The notes beneath the pieces are model-generated. The model did not search any database. It was not told the origin of the DNA and saw nothing but the letters and a program-made list of their open reading frames with translations. From contig JAOWCC010000019.1 in NCBI GenBank assembly GCA_030867875.1, forward strand, positions 33,213,976 through 33,277,975: a stretch of DNA of 64,000 nucleotides, written 5' to 3'. Shown here in pieces: positions 42,201-56,200 of this stretch; position 1 is the first letter of the stretch; each line of letters starts with the position of its first letter. Position numbers and translations under genes: made by a program. Origin of the DNA: Actinernus sp. WN-2022 (Eukaryota > Cnidaria > Anthozoa > Actiniaria > Actinernidae).

Positions 42201-45200
42201 CAACACTCTCACTCTGGCATGCTTTCATACATTGTGGTATTTACTTCACCTAATAATGCCAATTTTGTGTCATTATGCCATATTACATGTGTATAATATG
42301 TATGTATTATATGAATATATGTTTATATAAAATCAATATGTGTGTACATGTACATGTATGTATGTGTGTACATATATGTATAGATATATTTTAATTAGTT
42401 AATTAATTAATCATCACATTGTCAATTAGATTATCAACTTTTATCTTTAGTTAGAGATTAGTCTTAGTAACATTTCATAAATATTTATGTTTTACTGCTT
42501 TTATAACATTCTTATATTTCATTATTATACCTTTAAAATTAAAGTGCATATATACATGTATGAACCTTCGTGCAATTTTCATAGCTACATAATTATATGA
42601 ACCTCCGAAAAGTTTTGAGTACTTCTGCAAAGAAATTTTTGCCTTACATAGAATACTCAGACTATCTTCTACGCTTGTTTGAAATAGTGGAAACATAACT
42701 TTTCCTGACTCATTTCCACATGCACTGTAAGTAAAAGCCTGGGTCGATTCCTGAGGTGACGTCATTTAATTAATTTGACTTTACAATAATTTGAATATGA
42801 CTTTTTTTTCATTTACAAACAACTCATAAACTGTATATTATCTCAAATTGAATGTGTGTTTTTTATAGAAAGGCGCCATGGAGAATAATGCATTAATGAG
42901 ATGACATCACCTCAGGAATCAACCCAGGCTTTTACTTACGCGGAAATGAGTCAGGAAAGGTCACGTTTCCACGATTTCAAACAAGCGTAGAAGATAGAGT
43001 ACCCCTGCAAACCAAAAATTTCTTCGCAGAAGTATTCAAAACTTTTCGGAGGTTCATAGCTACATGTATGAAAATATGCACGAAGGTTGAAAAGGCACTT
43101 TAAGTGTCCCTGATTAGTAGTAAGACCCTCTGGGGCGGCTAGAAGACTTAAGCCTGGTTTTCACTAGCGACGTAAGCACAAGCACAAGAGATATGCATCA
43201 AGTGAAAACGAACCGTGCAATAAGCGCAAGACTCGCTGGTCACTTGTCTATTTGTGTAGCAGCCAATAATCCAATATGGCAGCCATTGTGCTCGAACAGC
43301 TAGTATTGCTTGTAGTAATTCTCCTCAGGCTTGTAGTAATTCTCCTTGTGCTTGCGTTGTCTTCCGTTTTCACTAACACAACGCGAATGCAATATAAGCA
43401 CAAGCACAAGGGAAAAAATTGATCCTTGTGCTTGCGCTTGCATCAAGCTCGTTTTCACTGTGAAATAAGGACTCTAAGACTTGTGCTTGTGCTTGCACTT
43501 GCCTCACTAGTGAAAACCAGCCTTTAGACACGTTAGTAAAGTTTTGTCATCATTTTATGATCATCATGATCATGCCAATTAGAGCAGCTATTAGAGTCTA
43601 CACGGATAACTGAACATTTCCTACAATAAAATACTTGGACAAGCTTTTTAAATTACTTTTATACTAGTATAAAGTTAAATGAGATTATTTTAATAATCAT
43701 AGCTAACTGGGAAATTGGTATATCTATATCTAAATGTATATCTAAAAATATAAAATATCTAAAAGTTCAATTAAAATTTACTTAAAGGTCCTAATTAATA
43801 CATGTACAGTGTATGTGTAAAACTAGGACAAGGGGATTTGCTTTTATGAATGTAAAGATCTTGTGATACTGTTACCTCACAATATAATGCATGTACAAGT
43901 TAATTACTAGTCATACTCACACGACCATCCTTCTTGTAAATAGAGCTTACGGCCAGAAAATGAAGCTGGTAAAAAGAGAACTTGATTACTTAATTACAAG
44001 AACAAGAAACAATACAACAAACTTACACTACATTCTTAGGAACTAAAATTTTACGGTATTTATTAAGGCTCTGTCGGTCTCAATTTTATTTTTGTTTTTA
44101 GGGGTCTAAATATATTTTTGAGCTATTGAAAGTGTATGATGATAAAATGGACAATAACATTTCTAGCCTGTGAATACAGCCATCTCGCATTGGGAGCCAC
44201 AATCAAAACACGTCGCCAAAGAGAGACATCTGCGTTTCAAGACCAAAAATTCCATATTGATGACATTATGCAGCCAGGATCGGGTTGCATTATTTGATTG
44301 GTTTGTTTATAATAATAGTAATAATATAATAATAATAATAATGGAATAATCAGTGGCATTTCAACGAGTTCTTCATCCACTGATGGGCCTGCGATTTAAC
44401 GTCCTTATCCGAGAAGATGTGAAGGTCTAACCATTTGCAGCTCGTGAACGAAATTGTTTCACAAAGGCAGCACCTTCTACTCGGTTATTTTAAGACCCAA
44501 ATGCAAACGTCATCAGTATGGAATTTTTGGACTCGAATTGCAGACATCTCTCTTGGGGGACACATTTTTATTGTTAGTAGCTTCCGATGCGAGATGGCTG
44601 TATTCGCAGGGTATAACACTGCCCTTTAGAAAATACATGCACAATGTACATGTACAAAATGTAGCTACATGTAGCATGCATCACATTAGGTCCCTGTCGA
44701 GCACAGTCTGAGTTTCAACATCACTTTGACATAATTTCAACATTTATTTTGCTGAAGCCGATGAAATGTGTTGAAAGCATGACTTTTTGTTGAAAAGAAT
44801 TGGACTTCATTTAAGTTTTGATTCAACATCGATATCTCTTCAACATTTCTATCTTTCTCAGAAATGATGAATCATGTTGAAACCATTGGACAATATCTTT
44901 CAACAAATGTTGAACTGATGTTGAAGAGATGTTGAAACTGTTTGACAAGGACATTTAAAGTACAGTTCTGTAGTTGCATAATTTTTATTATCACTGCTTG
45001 ATTTGAGAAAACCTGTGTTTATAATAATGCCTTCCCTTTTGTCAATGCATACCTTCACTAAGTATTAACACAGACAAGTAATCCATTAGAACTATGACTT
45101 ACAGGGGTCCATTCATTGATGTCAGTAATGCCGACATCAGCACCCTTTTCTTCCACAAGGTATCTCACTCTGTCGAGTAGCAAACCATCCATTGTGAATG

Positions 45201-48200
45201 CCTGGATGGTCTGCGACAGCAGTGAACGCCCCTTATCATCTTGGAAATTCACATTACAGTTTTCAAGATTCAGTAGGAAGTCAGCACACTGCACGTGGTT
45301 CTTCATCATTGCAAGGGCCAGAGGAGTGGTCTAGAAAAAAGATATTCATTTATTTAGCACAATCTCTATTTATATTCAAATGCACTTCACAAGGGAGGTC
45401 TAGCTTGTAATGAGATACTGACTGCTATTGTTGAGCAATGTGTTGCTGTACAGTTTTCAGTTATGAGTTTGTTAGTACCTCCAAAAAAGGCTGTTGTGCT
45501 GGGAATTAAACAATCCCCTACTCTTTTAAGAAAATATATAATCATAGCACAATACATGTAGGTTCATTATATACATGTACATACACTGGTCAGGGCTTTC
45601 AATAATTTTTTTTAGGCAACTGGCGGTCCTTACGTTAGAGGTGGTGGTTTACCTAGTAAACTTTACTCAACATTTAAAAAAAAAAACGGTCATGTGAAGT
45701 AGCCGGCGGTAAGAAGCAAAGTAACCAGTGGTTTATCGCCGGTAGCTGCCTTCTATTGAAACCCCTGCATACACACTATTGATTAGAAGAGAAAGGAGAC
45801 AAGGCCAAGGGATTTATGCCCCTATAGCCAAGGAGATTGAACTGGTGGCCTCACAGTCACAAGACTGGAACTCTGCAAGTACGTTGTCGGACAACATATT
45901 TTGGGACACCGTTTCCAACTTCATTTTTTTTCATGTCTGAATATCTTTTTTGGGCACTGAGGTTGGAAGTCATGCTGGCTGAAACCCTCAAAACCCTTCT
46001 TGTTACTGGTATGTGCAAAACCATACATTTCATCAGCTTGTTTCCCAACTGCTCACATGTATTCAGTCACCCATTCAAAAGCACCATTAAGTTGTGCTTC
46101 AAGAAAGGAAACAAAATACATGTGTGCATGGCCAAAAAAAAAAACAGCTCCCACATGACAAAGGTCAATAGCAGGTCTTGGTCCAACACTGATTACTATG
46201 GTACCTGCAGTCTGCACTGCAATTCAAGTATGGTAACAGCCAATCAGTTAACAATCAATTTGGCTTAGAGAGTCTCTTGCCATATAATGAACACCTAGTT
46301 CTAAATTATTTATAATAAGAGTTATTTAACCTTCCACTGGTTTCCTGCATTGGGGTCAGCACCAGCCTTGATCAGTAGTTTAAGGCAGTGCAGCCAGCCA
46401 TAGCCTGCTGCATAGTGAACTGGGGTGTTGCCAGATGTGTCTGCAGCATTAGGGTTAACACCCAGTCGCAGAAGGTAAGCAGCAACAGTAGAGTGCCCAT
46501 TTTTGACTGCATACATCAGAGCAGTCATATTCCATTTACCTACATATAGAAGACACAAAAACATAAATTATACAATCATGTACATATGTTTTCATAAACT
46601 GAAAGGAGGTGAATAAATACCTACTGGTAAAGCAACCATACTATGGTCAGTAACTTGTGACAGTTCAGTGAGACTAATAAACTTGAGGACAATGAGGGAC
46701 CTACGATTTTACATCTAACTATTTGCAGTTATAGTTCACCACAACATTATGCTGCATGCTCATTGGCCAAAAGCGATCATGTGATGTGATAGCTTTCATC
46801 AATGGATGCAAACTATCAGGCATTATAGTTCACCACAAAATTTTGGTGCACGCTCATTGGCCAAAAGCGATCACGTGACGTGATAGTTGTCGTCCACGGA
46901 GGCAAACTATCAGGCGTTATAGTTCACCATAAAATTGTGGCGCACGCTCATTGGCTAAGAGTGATCATGTGATGTGATAGTTGTCGTCCGCGGATGCATT
47001 AACTATCAGGCGTTATAGTTCACCACAAAATTTTGGCACGCGCTCATTGTCTAAAATCGATTACGTGACGTGATAGTTGTCGTCCGCGACAAATAGACTG
47101 TGATTGTCTCGGAACTATCGGCTGATAGTTTCCCTTGGAAATTTGATGTTCTTAAAACTAGCATATAAGCCCTCGAACTGCGTTCTCAGGCTTATATTTG
47201 TTTTAAGAACATCAAATTTCTGCGGGAAACTATCAGCCAATAGTTCCTCGATGGACACAGTCTATTTGTATAATAGTGCCCGCTGAGATTGTGATGAACG
47301 ATAATGGCAAATAGACTGTGTTTGTCTCGGAACTATCGGCTCATATTTTCCCTTGGAAATTTGATGTTCTTAAAACTAGCATAATTATAAGCCCTCAAAC
47401 TTCATTCTTGGGCTTCTATTTGTTTTAAGAACATCAAATTTCTGCAGACAACTATCAGCCGATAGTTCCTTGACGCACACACTCTATTTGTATATTAGAG
47501 AACAAGATTGTTTCACAAAGGAAGGACCTTCTACTCAAGTATTTTATGACCCGAGTGTTAGCCAGCCAGGGTTTTGAACCCACAACCTCCATCAACCAGA
47601 CCGGCAGTTAACCACTATAAAGCTAACCACTAGGTAGTAGTCAGCATATAGTTTGTAACATATTATTATTGAACCAAAGTATTCAGTGCATTCTACAAAA
47701 CCACTGGCAATTAAAATGCCGTGTTGCTTGTTAACAGTTTTGCTCACCTTTCTTATCAGCACCAGCACCCAGTTCCATGCATGTCTTGACCACGTCAAGG
47801 TTACCTTTCATGGCACCTTGCATCAGGGGAGTGACATTACCACGGTAACTACCAGTCTGCGTGTTAATGTTAGCCCCATGGGATGCTAAAATACGGATTG
47901 CATTCTGATGGATTAAAAGTAACAGAACTATTAATTTTACATGCCAACAGCTCTAGCAATATTGTAAGGACTTACTTTGCCTGGTGTGCAGTATGAGATA
48001 CATGTACACTGTAGGTAGCTGCTAAATAACATAAATCTACAGAAATGATCCCCAAGCTGTACCCCAGAGGTTTCATTTGAAGCCAGCAGTTACCAGCAGT
48101 CTTACTGCAGGGCTCAAAGTACATGTACATGTAGAAACAAAAATAAATAATAACCTGACATTTTGTTTTGGCAGGCCATTGAGTGTTTGAAATAATTTCC

Positions 48201-50214
48201 AAGCATATTTTCACCTGCCATTCCTGGAATTTGGCCTGCTTTTTGGCCATTGGTAGGTCACTATATCAAGCCCTGTACTGCCACCTACATGTATGTTGCC
48301 TGTAGTTAGGAAGACATACTACTTTACATGTAAGAGAGTTCTAGTTGTAATATCAAATTGTATCATAACTTTGCTTGTATCTACATCACTTACAGCATGG
48401 CCATTGCTTGCAGCAAAATGTATGGCACACTTAGTCGACTTGCTCTTGGCATTAATGTTGATTCGCGGCATGGGTTCCTCATCTTCTTCATCACCTAAGT
48501 TAGGCTCTCCACGTCTCTCTTGCTCTGATGCCAACAGTACCTCAATATTCTCATCTCGACCATATTTGGCAGCAATCATGAGGGGAGTCTTGCCTTTTAG
48601 AGCCAAGTCATTAGGGTCTACACCTCTTTAAAAAGAGAAGAAAGAAAAAATACAAGTAATGTGACAAATTAAGTTTAACAACAAGCTGCACGCAGCTTGA
48701 GCTCCAGCGTATCTTTTGTAACGCGGATCATCTCATATACCTGCGCGTTTGGCACATTACAACGCACAATCAGATGCGAATGTACGCACACACAGTCGAT
48801 CTCATTTAAAACTCCACACAAGTCAGAACACAAGTGAACACAAGTAGAATACGAGCGACTTCAAGTAGGCCAGGCTACCCTAGAATAACACAGGTAGCCC
48901 AAAAATAATCGGATCCAAATACTATGATCATCTGATCTAAAATTCCACGAGTCAGGACAAGAGTGCACACGAGTGCACAGCGGTTCATAATTTAATTAAC
49001 AAAAACATATTATAATAAAAAATAATAATAATTGTTTTATCGTCTTAGTTGTTTCAGGTTACCTGTGTATCAGTGCTGTACCAGCCCAAAACAAATTGCA
49101 TCAAAATACTATGAGGATCTGATCTAGAACTCAACACGAGCAAACATGAGTACACTAGCAAGCATTTCATTATTAATTTAATTAGCCAACATTTACAATA
49201 AAAAAAAAATTCTGTTATCGTCTTAGTTTTTTCGGGTTACCTGTGTAAATGCCGCGTGAAGCTGCAAAAGCAGCCGATTCCGTTACTACCTGTGACCCCG
49301 TGTGTGCCCATGAATCGTTACAGGTGAGCAATGTTTGGTTTAGTCTGATATTGTGGTCATTACAAATATTTGTTTGCAGAAGTACCCACATACAGTCACA
49401 TCACTATTCGGTAGTACTGGTTAAGGATTTTTTTACAACCAAAAAATTCTGAGATTATCTATTTTTGTCTTACAATTCAATTCAGTTTTTATTTTACACT
49501 GTTTAACAAAGAATTACAAATTAAGTGCCAAATTAAGCAATAGTTATAGTAGAATAGTTTACAAGAAAAATAAAAGTTATTGAACAAGTAACGGCTGTCA
49601 AAGGAGCACAAGCTTTCGAGTTGACTGCCATAAATGGTTGGATAGCAAGCAGATTATTTTGGTTACATACATACATGTATAGAACTACATGTATAAGTAT
49701 AATAAATAATATATAGTTTACATATAAATATATTAACACATAGTACACATACAGTGAATATACAAGTCATATAAAAATATTAAATAGATAAATGATGAAG
49801 GCTTAAAGTTAAGTTAAGACTTAAGTAACAACAAGTGCAAAATAATGCCCTCTGTTTTTTTCGGGCTACCTGTGTTATGCTTGTGCAAACAAAACAACTA
49901 TGAAACTGTTGATTGCTGAAGAGATCGAGTGCCACTACATGGCAATTAAAAATAGCAAATTGTTAGTTGAGGAAACCTTACGAGTTTGCTTAACCATTAT
50001 GAGTTTGTTTATCAACGGCCACATAAATAAAAGCTAATAATTATATAATAATAATCATCGATTTATGTAGTGCTATTCCCTAAAGTCCCATAGCACTTTA
50101 CAATACAACAAGTATTAAAAATTAACTTACTAAAAATGTTACGCAATAATACAGATACTGTAACGTATTGTTTTACAAGTAATTCCCTATTTTATACCGA
50201 AAAGAAATTGAACA

Positions 50215-50254
<40 letters not shown>

Positions 50255-53200
50255 TTATTATAATGGCTTAAATACTTGGCAACATATAATATAACAAAAG
50301 CTTCAATTAAAAAGACTTGTTTTAACACTAGAATTAAAAGAACTAAGAGAATCAATCCCAGGGAATCAATAGACCTCATTTCCAGTGGTAACGAGTTCCA
50401 TAAAATAGGAGCAGATACCGAAAAAGCCTGGAGTTCATGATTAAATTATACTTCGGGACCTTGAGTAAATGTTGACTTGACGAGCGTAGTTCGGTACTTG
50501 TCGAATTAGTAGCTTGTCGAAGTAATTATTTGTTTCATGAAAGAAGTACACATGATTGTGCTTTGGGTAACGAATTTCATTATTTCTAGCGGATTAAAAA
50601 CACAATCGAACCCATGAATTTTCCCTGGATGCTTTGAATATGATTTGACCTCGGCAGGAAGCCAGTGTATTCCTTTATGAGTGGGACTTTTCACAACCAC
50701 GCTTGGTAGTTTGAAATGTACTCGACATCACAGACACAGACTTTAAAACAGAGCGATAATTTATTTAAAAAAACGAAAAGCACATTAACAGACTATAGAA
50801 TGCAATGATACCGAAACACGATCCCGCCGGGACGACGCACAACTGCATAAACTAAATTATGCAACTCTACAAAGGTATGCGGGTCGATCTGATAATTATC
50901 CCTTGAAGAAACATACTTGTCATCTAGAATCCAGAACAACACTTCTATTGAACTTGCAATGAAACAAAGTCTAGAGTCTTGACAACACAGTGAAAAGTCT
51001 TAAAAAGGAAGCCTTCATTATTTAAGTCTGGAGTCTGGACTTAATAAGCCTGGCACACAATCTTGGCCCGTAGCTCGTAGATAGGATCAACAGGATCAAA
51101 GTATGGTAACAAGAGTCACTGGTATTACATCTCACTTGTATACACAAATATAATAATTAACTGGAACAAGATATGACAGACCATAGCGGTATGTAACGCT
51201 GCCCAAAATAAACCAATTGTTATCTGTGGACTGATCACGTCTAATTGCTTGATCCTGCTATCTGCCGTCTGCCTAGAACATCTGACCTCAGATTGTATTT
51301 CGATACCTAAGTGTTTCAAGTTTATCAATTACTTATGTGGCCGTAGACTGGAAGGCGCCGTAGTTTCGCCTGAGTCAACAATACTTCATCCATATTAATA
51401 ACTCAGTTAGAGAGAAGAGGCAAATTGAGTACTTCATGACGTGACGGTAGCCTTAAACCCTCTAAAGCTCTCTACCGAACATTTATCTTTCAACTAATGC
51501 GCATGCCTCCTACTTTATCGCTCGATCACAGCATCTCCGACCCACATTGTTAGCGGCAAAGGTCTGAACTGATGAATTTTTTTACAGGACAGAACAAAAT
51601 AATAATAATAATACTAATAAAAAAAAGACTAGCAGCGCCGGAGTAATAACATTAATAGTATCCAAATGGTGAACTCATGGATACATGTACATGATTGGTT
51701 AATTAATTATATTTTACCAACAGTGGTTAGTAGGTGGAATGGTACATGTAAATGTAGATGGTTGGTAGGTGGGTGGGTGGTACATTCATAGGTGGTCAAT
51801 AGGTGGTCAATAGATGGTTGGTAGGTGGGTGGTACATTTATAGGTGGTCAATAGATGGTTGGTAGGTGGGTGGTACATTTGTAGGTGGTCAATAGGTGGT
51901 CAATAGATGGTTGGTACATGTAGGTGGGTGGTACATTTGTAGGTGGTCAATAGGTGGTCAATAGATGGTTGGTAGGTGGGAGGTACATTTGTAGGTGGTC
52001 AATAGGTGGTCAATAGATGGTTGGTAGGTGGGTGGTACATTTGTAGGTGGTCAATAGGTGGTCGATAGATGGTTGGTAGGTGGGTGGTACATTTCTAGGT
52101 GGTCAATAGGTGGTCAATAGATGGTTGGTAGGTGGGTGGTACATTTGTAGGTGGTCAATAGGTGGTCAATAGATGGTTGGTAGGTGGGAGGTACATTAAT
52201 AGGTGGTCAATAGATGGTTGGTAGGTGGGTGGTACATTTGTAGGTGGTCAATAGATGGTTGGTAGGTGGGAGGTACATTTGTAGTTGGTCAATAGGTGGT
52301 CAATAGATGGTTGGTAGGTGGTACATTTGTAGGTGGTCAATAGATGGTTGGTAGGTGGGTGGTACATTTCTAGGTGGTCAATAGCTGGTCAATAGATGGT
52401 TGGTAGGTGGGTGGTACATTTGTAGGTGGTCAATAGGTGGTCAATAGGTGGTCAATAGATGGTTGGTAGGTGGGAGGTACATTTGTAGGTGGTCAATAGG
52501 TGGTCAATAGATGGTTGGTAGGTGGGTGGTACATTTGTAGGTGGTCAATAGATGGTTGGTAGGTGGGTGGTACATTTGTAGGTGGTCAATAGATGGTTGG
52601 TAGGTGGGAGGTACATTTGTAGGTGGTCAATAGGTGGTCAATAGATGGTTGGTAGGTGGGTGGTACATTTGTAGGTGGTCAATAGGTGGTCAATAGATGG
52701 TTGGTAGGTGGGTGGTACTGGTGGTCAATAGGTAGTCAATAGATGGTTGGTAGGTGGGAGGTACATTTCTAGGTGGTCAATATGTGGTCAATATGTGGTC
52801 AATAGATGGTTGGTAGGTGAGTGGTACATTTCTAGGTGGTCAATAGATGGTTGGTAGGTGGGTGGTACATTTGTAGGTGGTCAATAGGTGGTCAATAGAT
52901 GGTTGGTAGGTGGGAGGTACATTTGTAGGTGGTCAAATATAGGTGGTCAATAGATGGTTGGTACATGTAGGTGGGTGGTACATTTGTAGGTGGTCAATAG
53001 GTGGTCAATAGATGGTTGGTAGGTGGGTGGTACATTTGTAGGTGGTCAATAGGTGGTCAATAGATGGTTGGTAGGTGGGAGGTATATTTGTAGGTGGTCA
53101 AATATAGGTGGTCAATAGATGGTTGGTAGGTGGGAGGTACATTTGTAGGTGGTCAATAGGTGGTCAATAGATGGTTGGTAGGTAGGTGGTACATTTCTAG

Positions 53201-56200
53201 GTTGTCAATAGGTGGTCAATAGATGGTTGGTAGGTGGGTGGTACATTTGTAGGTGGTCAATAGGTGGTCAATAGATGGTTGGTAGGTGGGAGGTACATTT
53301 GTAGGCGGTCAAATATAGGTGGTCAATAGATGGTTGGTAGGTGGGTGGTACATTTGTAGGTGGTCAATAGGTGGTCAATAGATGGTTGGTAGGTGGTAGG
53401 TACATTTGTAGGTGGTCAATAGATGGTTGGTAGGTGGGTGGTACATTTGTAGGTGGTCAATAGATGGTTGGTAGGTGGGTGGTACATTTGTAGGTGGTCA
53501 ATAGGTGGTCAATAGATGGTTGGTAGGTGGGAGGTACATTTGTAGGTGGTCAATAGGTGGTCAATAGATGGTTGGTAGGTGGGAGGTACATTTGTAGGTG
53601 GTCAAATATAGGTGGTCAATAGATGGTTGGTAGGTGGGTGGTACATTTGTAGGTGGTCAATAGATGGTTGGTAGGTGGGAGGTACATTTGTAGGTGGTCA
53701 ATAGGTGGTCAATAGATGGTTGGTAGGTGGGTGGTACATTTGTAAGTGGTCAATAGATAGTCAGTAGATGGTTGGTAGGTGGGTGGTTCTGGTGGTCAAT
53801 AGGTAGTTGGTAGGTAGATGTCAGCCAACCACCTACATGTACCAACCACTTATATATGGTGCAGCTTATTCAATAATTCCCAATTTTAATCTAGACTAAA
53901 ATAATGTAGTTTAGACATGTAGGTTAAATATGCCAGCACATTTCGGTCTTCCTGTGGTGCAACTCATGGGGTCTGGATCAGGGTCTCATACAGGTCCTTT
54001 TGTATTTGTTTTGCTTAGCTTGGTGGGTCATGCGCATTTGCCTATTGCATACTGGGTTTCAAGCTCTGTGGTTTTGGATTGCGTAGCACGTAGATTTGTA
54101 GATTTTGATTTCCAACGTGTTTAGAGTTATCGGTCATATCCTTAATACAGTGTAGCTGGATATTTAATTACTGCTGTATATTACTTATAAACATGAATTT
54201 GGCACATTTTAAATCCAAAAATGAATGTGATAATCATACTAGATGTAGGTATTTGGGATCCCATTATTAGAAGGAGCCAGCCTCTGTGGGTAATCCCTGC
54301 CTATTATTGCATACTCTTTCTTTTCCAATTTTTCATTTGTGTTATTGTCAGTAGGCAAAATCTGTAATTAAAAAAATAATAATAAGTATAATATTATTTA
54401 CCTTGAAATCAAGACTTTCAGAGGACCTGGTCCCTCACAAGCTGAAGCATAATGTACTGGTTTGTAACCATCCTTATCTGGGATGGTGTGTTCTGGCACA
54501 GCATTTAGCAGCTGTTTAATATACTTGCTATTAGGGTTGATACAAGCAGCATGAATTGGTAGAATCTAAAAGAAACAACAATAATAATACTTTAATAGGG
54601 TAAAACACAATTACTGCATAGCAGTAGTATACATAATTATGTGGCCTGAAAATAAAATAAAGAAAAAATGGCACTGAAAGTAGTAAAATATAAACCCTGT
54701 TAACCCTTTCACTCCCAAACGTGTTTGAGAATATGGAATCTAAAAATTAAGAATATGGAATCTAAAAGCTAATAAAATGTTCTGCTACAGGTTACAGTTC
54801 AACACAAATTTTGGAGTGCACTTGTGCGCCTAAAGCGATCAGTGACATGATAATGTTCATATCAGTGAGAACTCTATATCATCGATTGCATTTGATACTC
54901 ATTATTTTGTTTGATCCAAATTAAAAATATTCTAGGAGTTGCTCTTTCTCTAGCCTAAAATCACACAATAGTAATCAAGTGGCATCATATAAAAGTGGTT
55001 AATGGTATGTCAGCCAACTTACACATTTGTTTTCATATGGCTTTTTCTTCACAGATTGACTCCTAAACTTTGTCAAGGGCTGATTGTCATTGAGTAGGAC
55101 CTGTTGACGTATAACAATAGAGAAGAACTAATCATAAAAATAACTAACTTTAACATAACCCAGCTAGCTGCCATCTATTGCTAAACTCACCATCTGATTG
55201 GCTTAAGCCAGGCACCATCTATCAATTGATAGTTGCTACATGTAGGTCATGCACAGACAAAAAATACTTAGAAAAAAGGTTTTATGTGAGGTTTTTCAGT
55301 TTTCTCAATCGCTAAGTTGATAGAATTGTAGCTTGGTTATGCTAATTAAAACAATATTAGACTAATCTTGCTATTGGTAAAACTACAAGGTGTCATTTTA
55401 TAAAATTATGCAAAATGTGCTATTTACAGTATGTATCCCTTTCACCATAATTTGCTCACAGTATAGCCTTTAATAATAATTATTTCTTTATACCTATCTC
55501 TTCTGTACATAATTACCACACCAGACTGGCAAACTAAGTCATCCTTTTACATTCCTAGTGTTATACAATGTAGAACAAATTATGCAAAGTTTAATCTTCA
55601 CTTTCATGGAGCTCAAATTTGAAATTGACGAAAACACAAAATCCTACTCCCAACACTTTTTCAAAATAAACATCAAACAAAATCTTCTATTGTTATAAAA
55701 TTATTGATCCATAGTTTGATTCCCCCCCAAAAAAATGATTATCGAAACATGTTAACATGCTGGCATAGTCTGTAGTCTGTTGTAGTAGTTATCTAATATA
55801 TTTTGTTGTTGTGTTGTCCAATACAACTTTCTTTTTCTTCCTCCACTCTTGTTATGGCAGCATACATTAAACACAATCATTTATTATGATTCTGTTTGAT
55901 GCTACCCAGCTCAGATTAGCTTTTATAGTTATTCTGGGTAGCATTTACCAAAGAGTTCGTTAAATTAATAGTTATTATTCTCACAAACTGTAACATTAGT
56001 GGTATTAAATAAAGTATTTTGCTGTATGTTGATGGTTTACTCAGGGCTGTCGATCCCCCACACCAACTACAATGTATCTGCTGGACAGGTATAGAAACCC
56101 GATCATCTTGCAGTCTAATTGTTAAATAATATAATTATAACATTTACATGTACATGTAAATAGGTTCACTAAAAGCAATAAAAATTGCACGAATTAGTAA

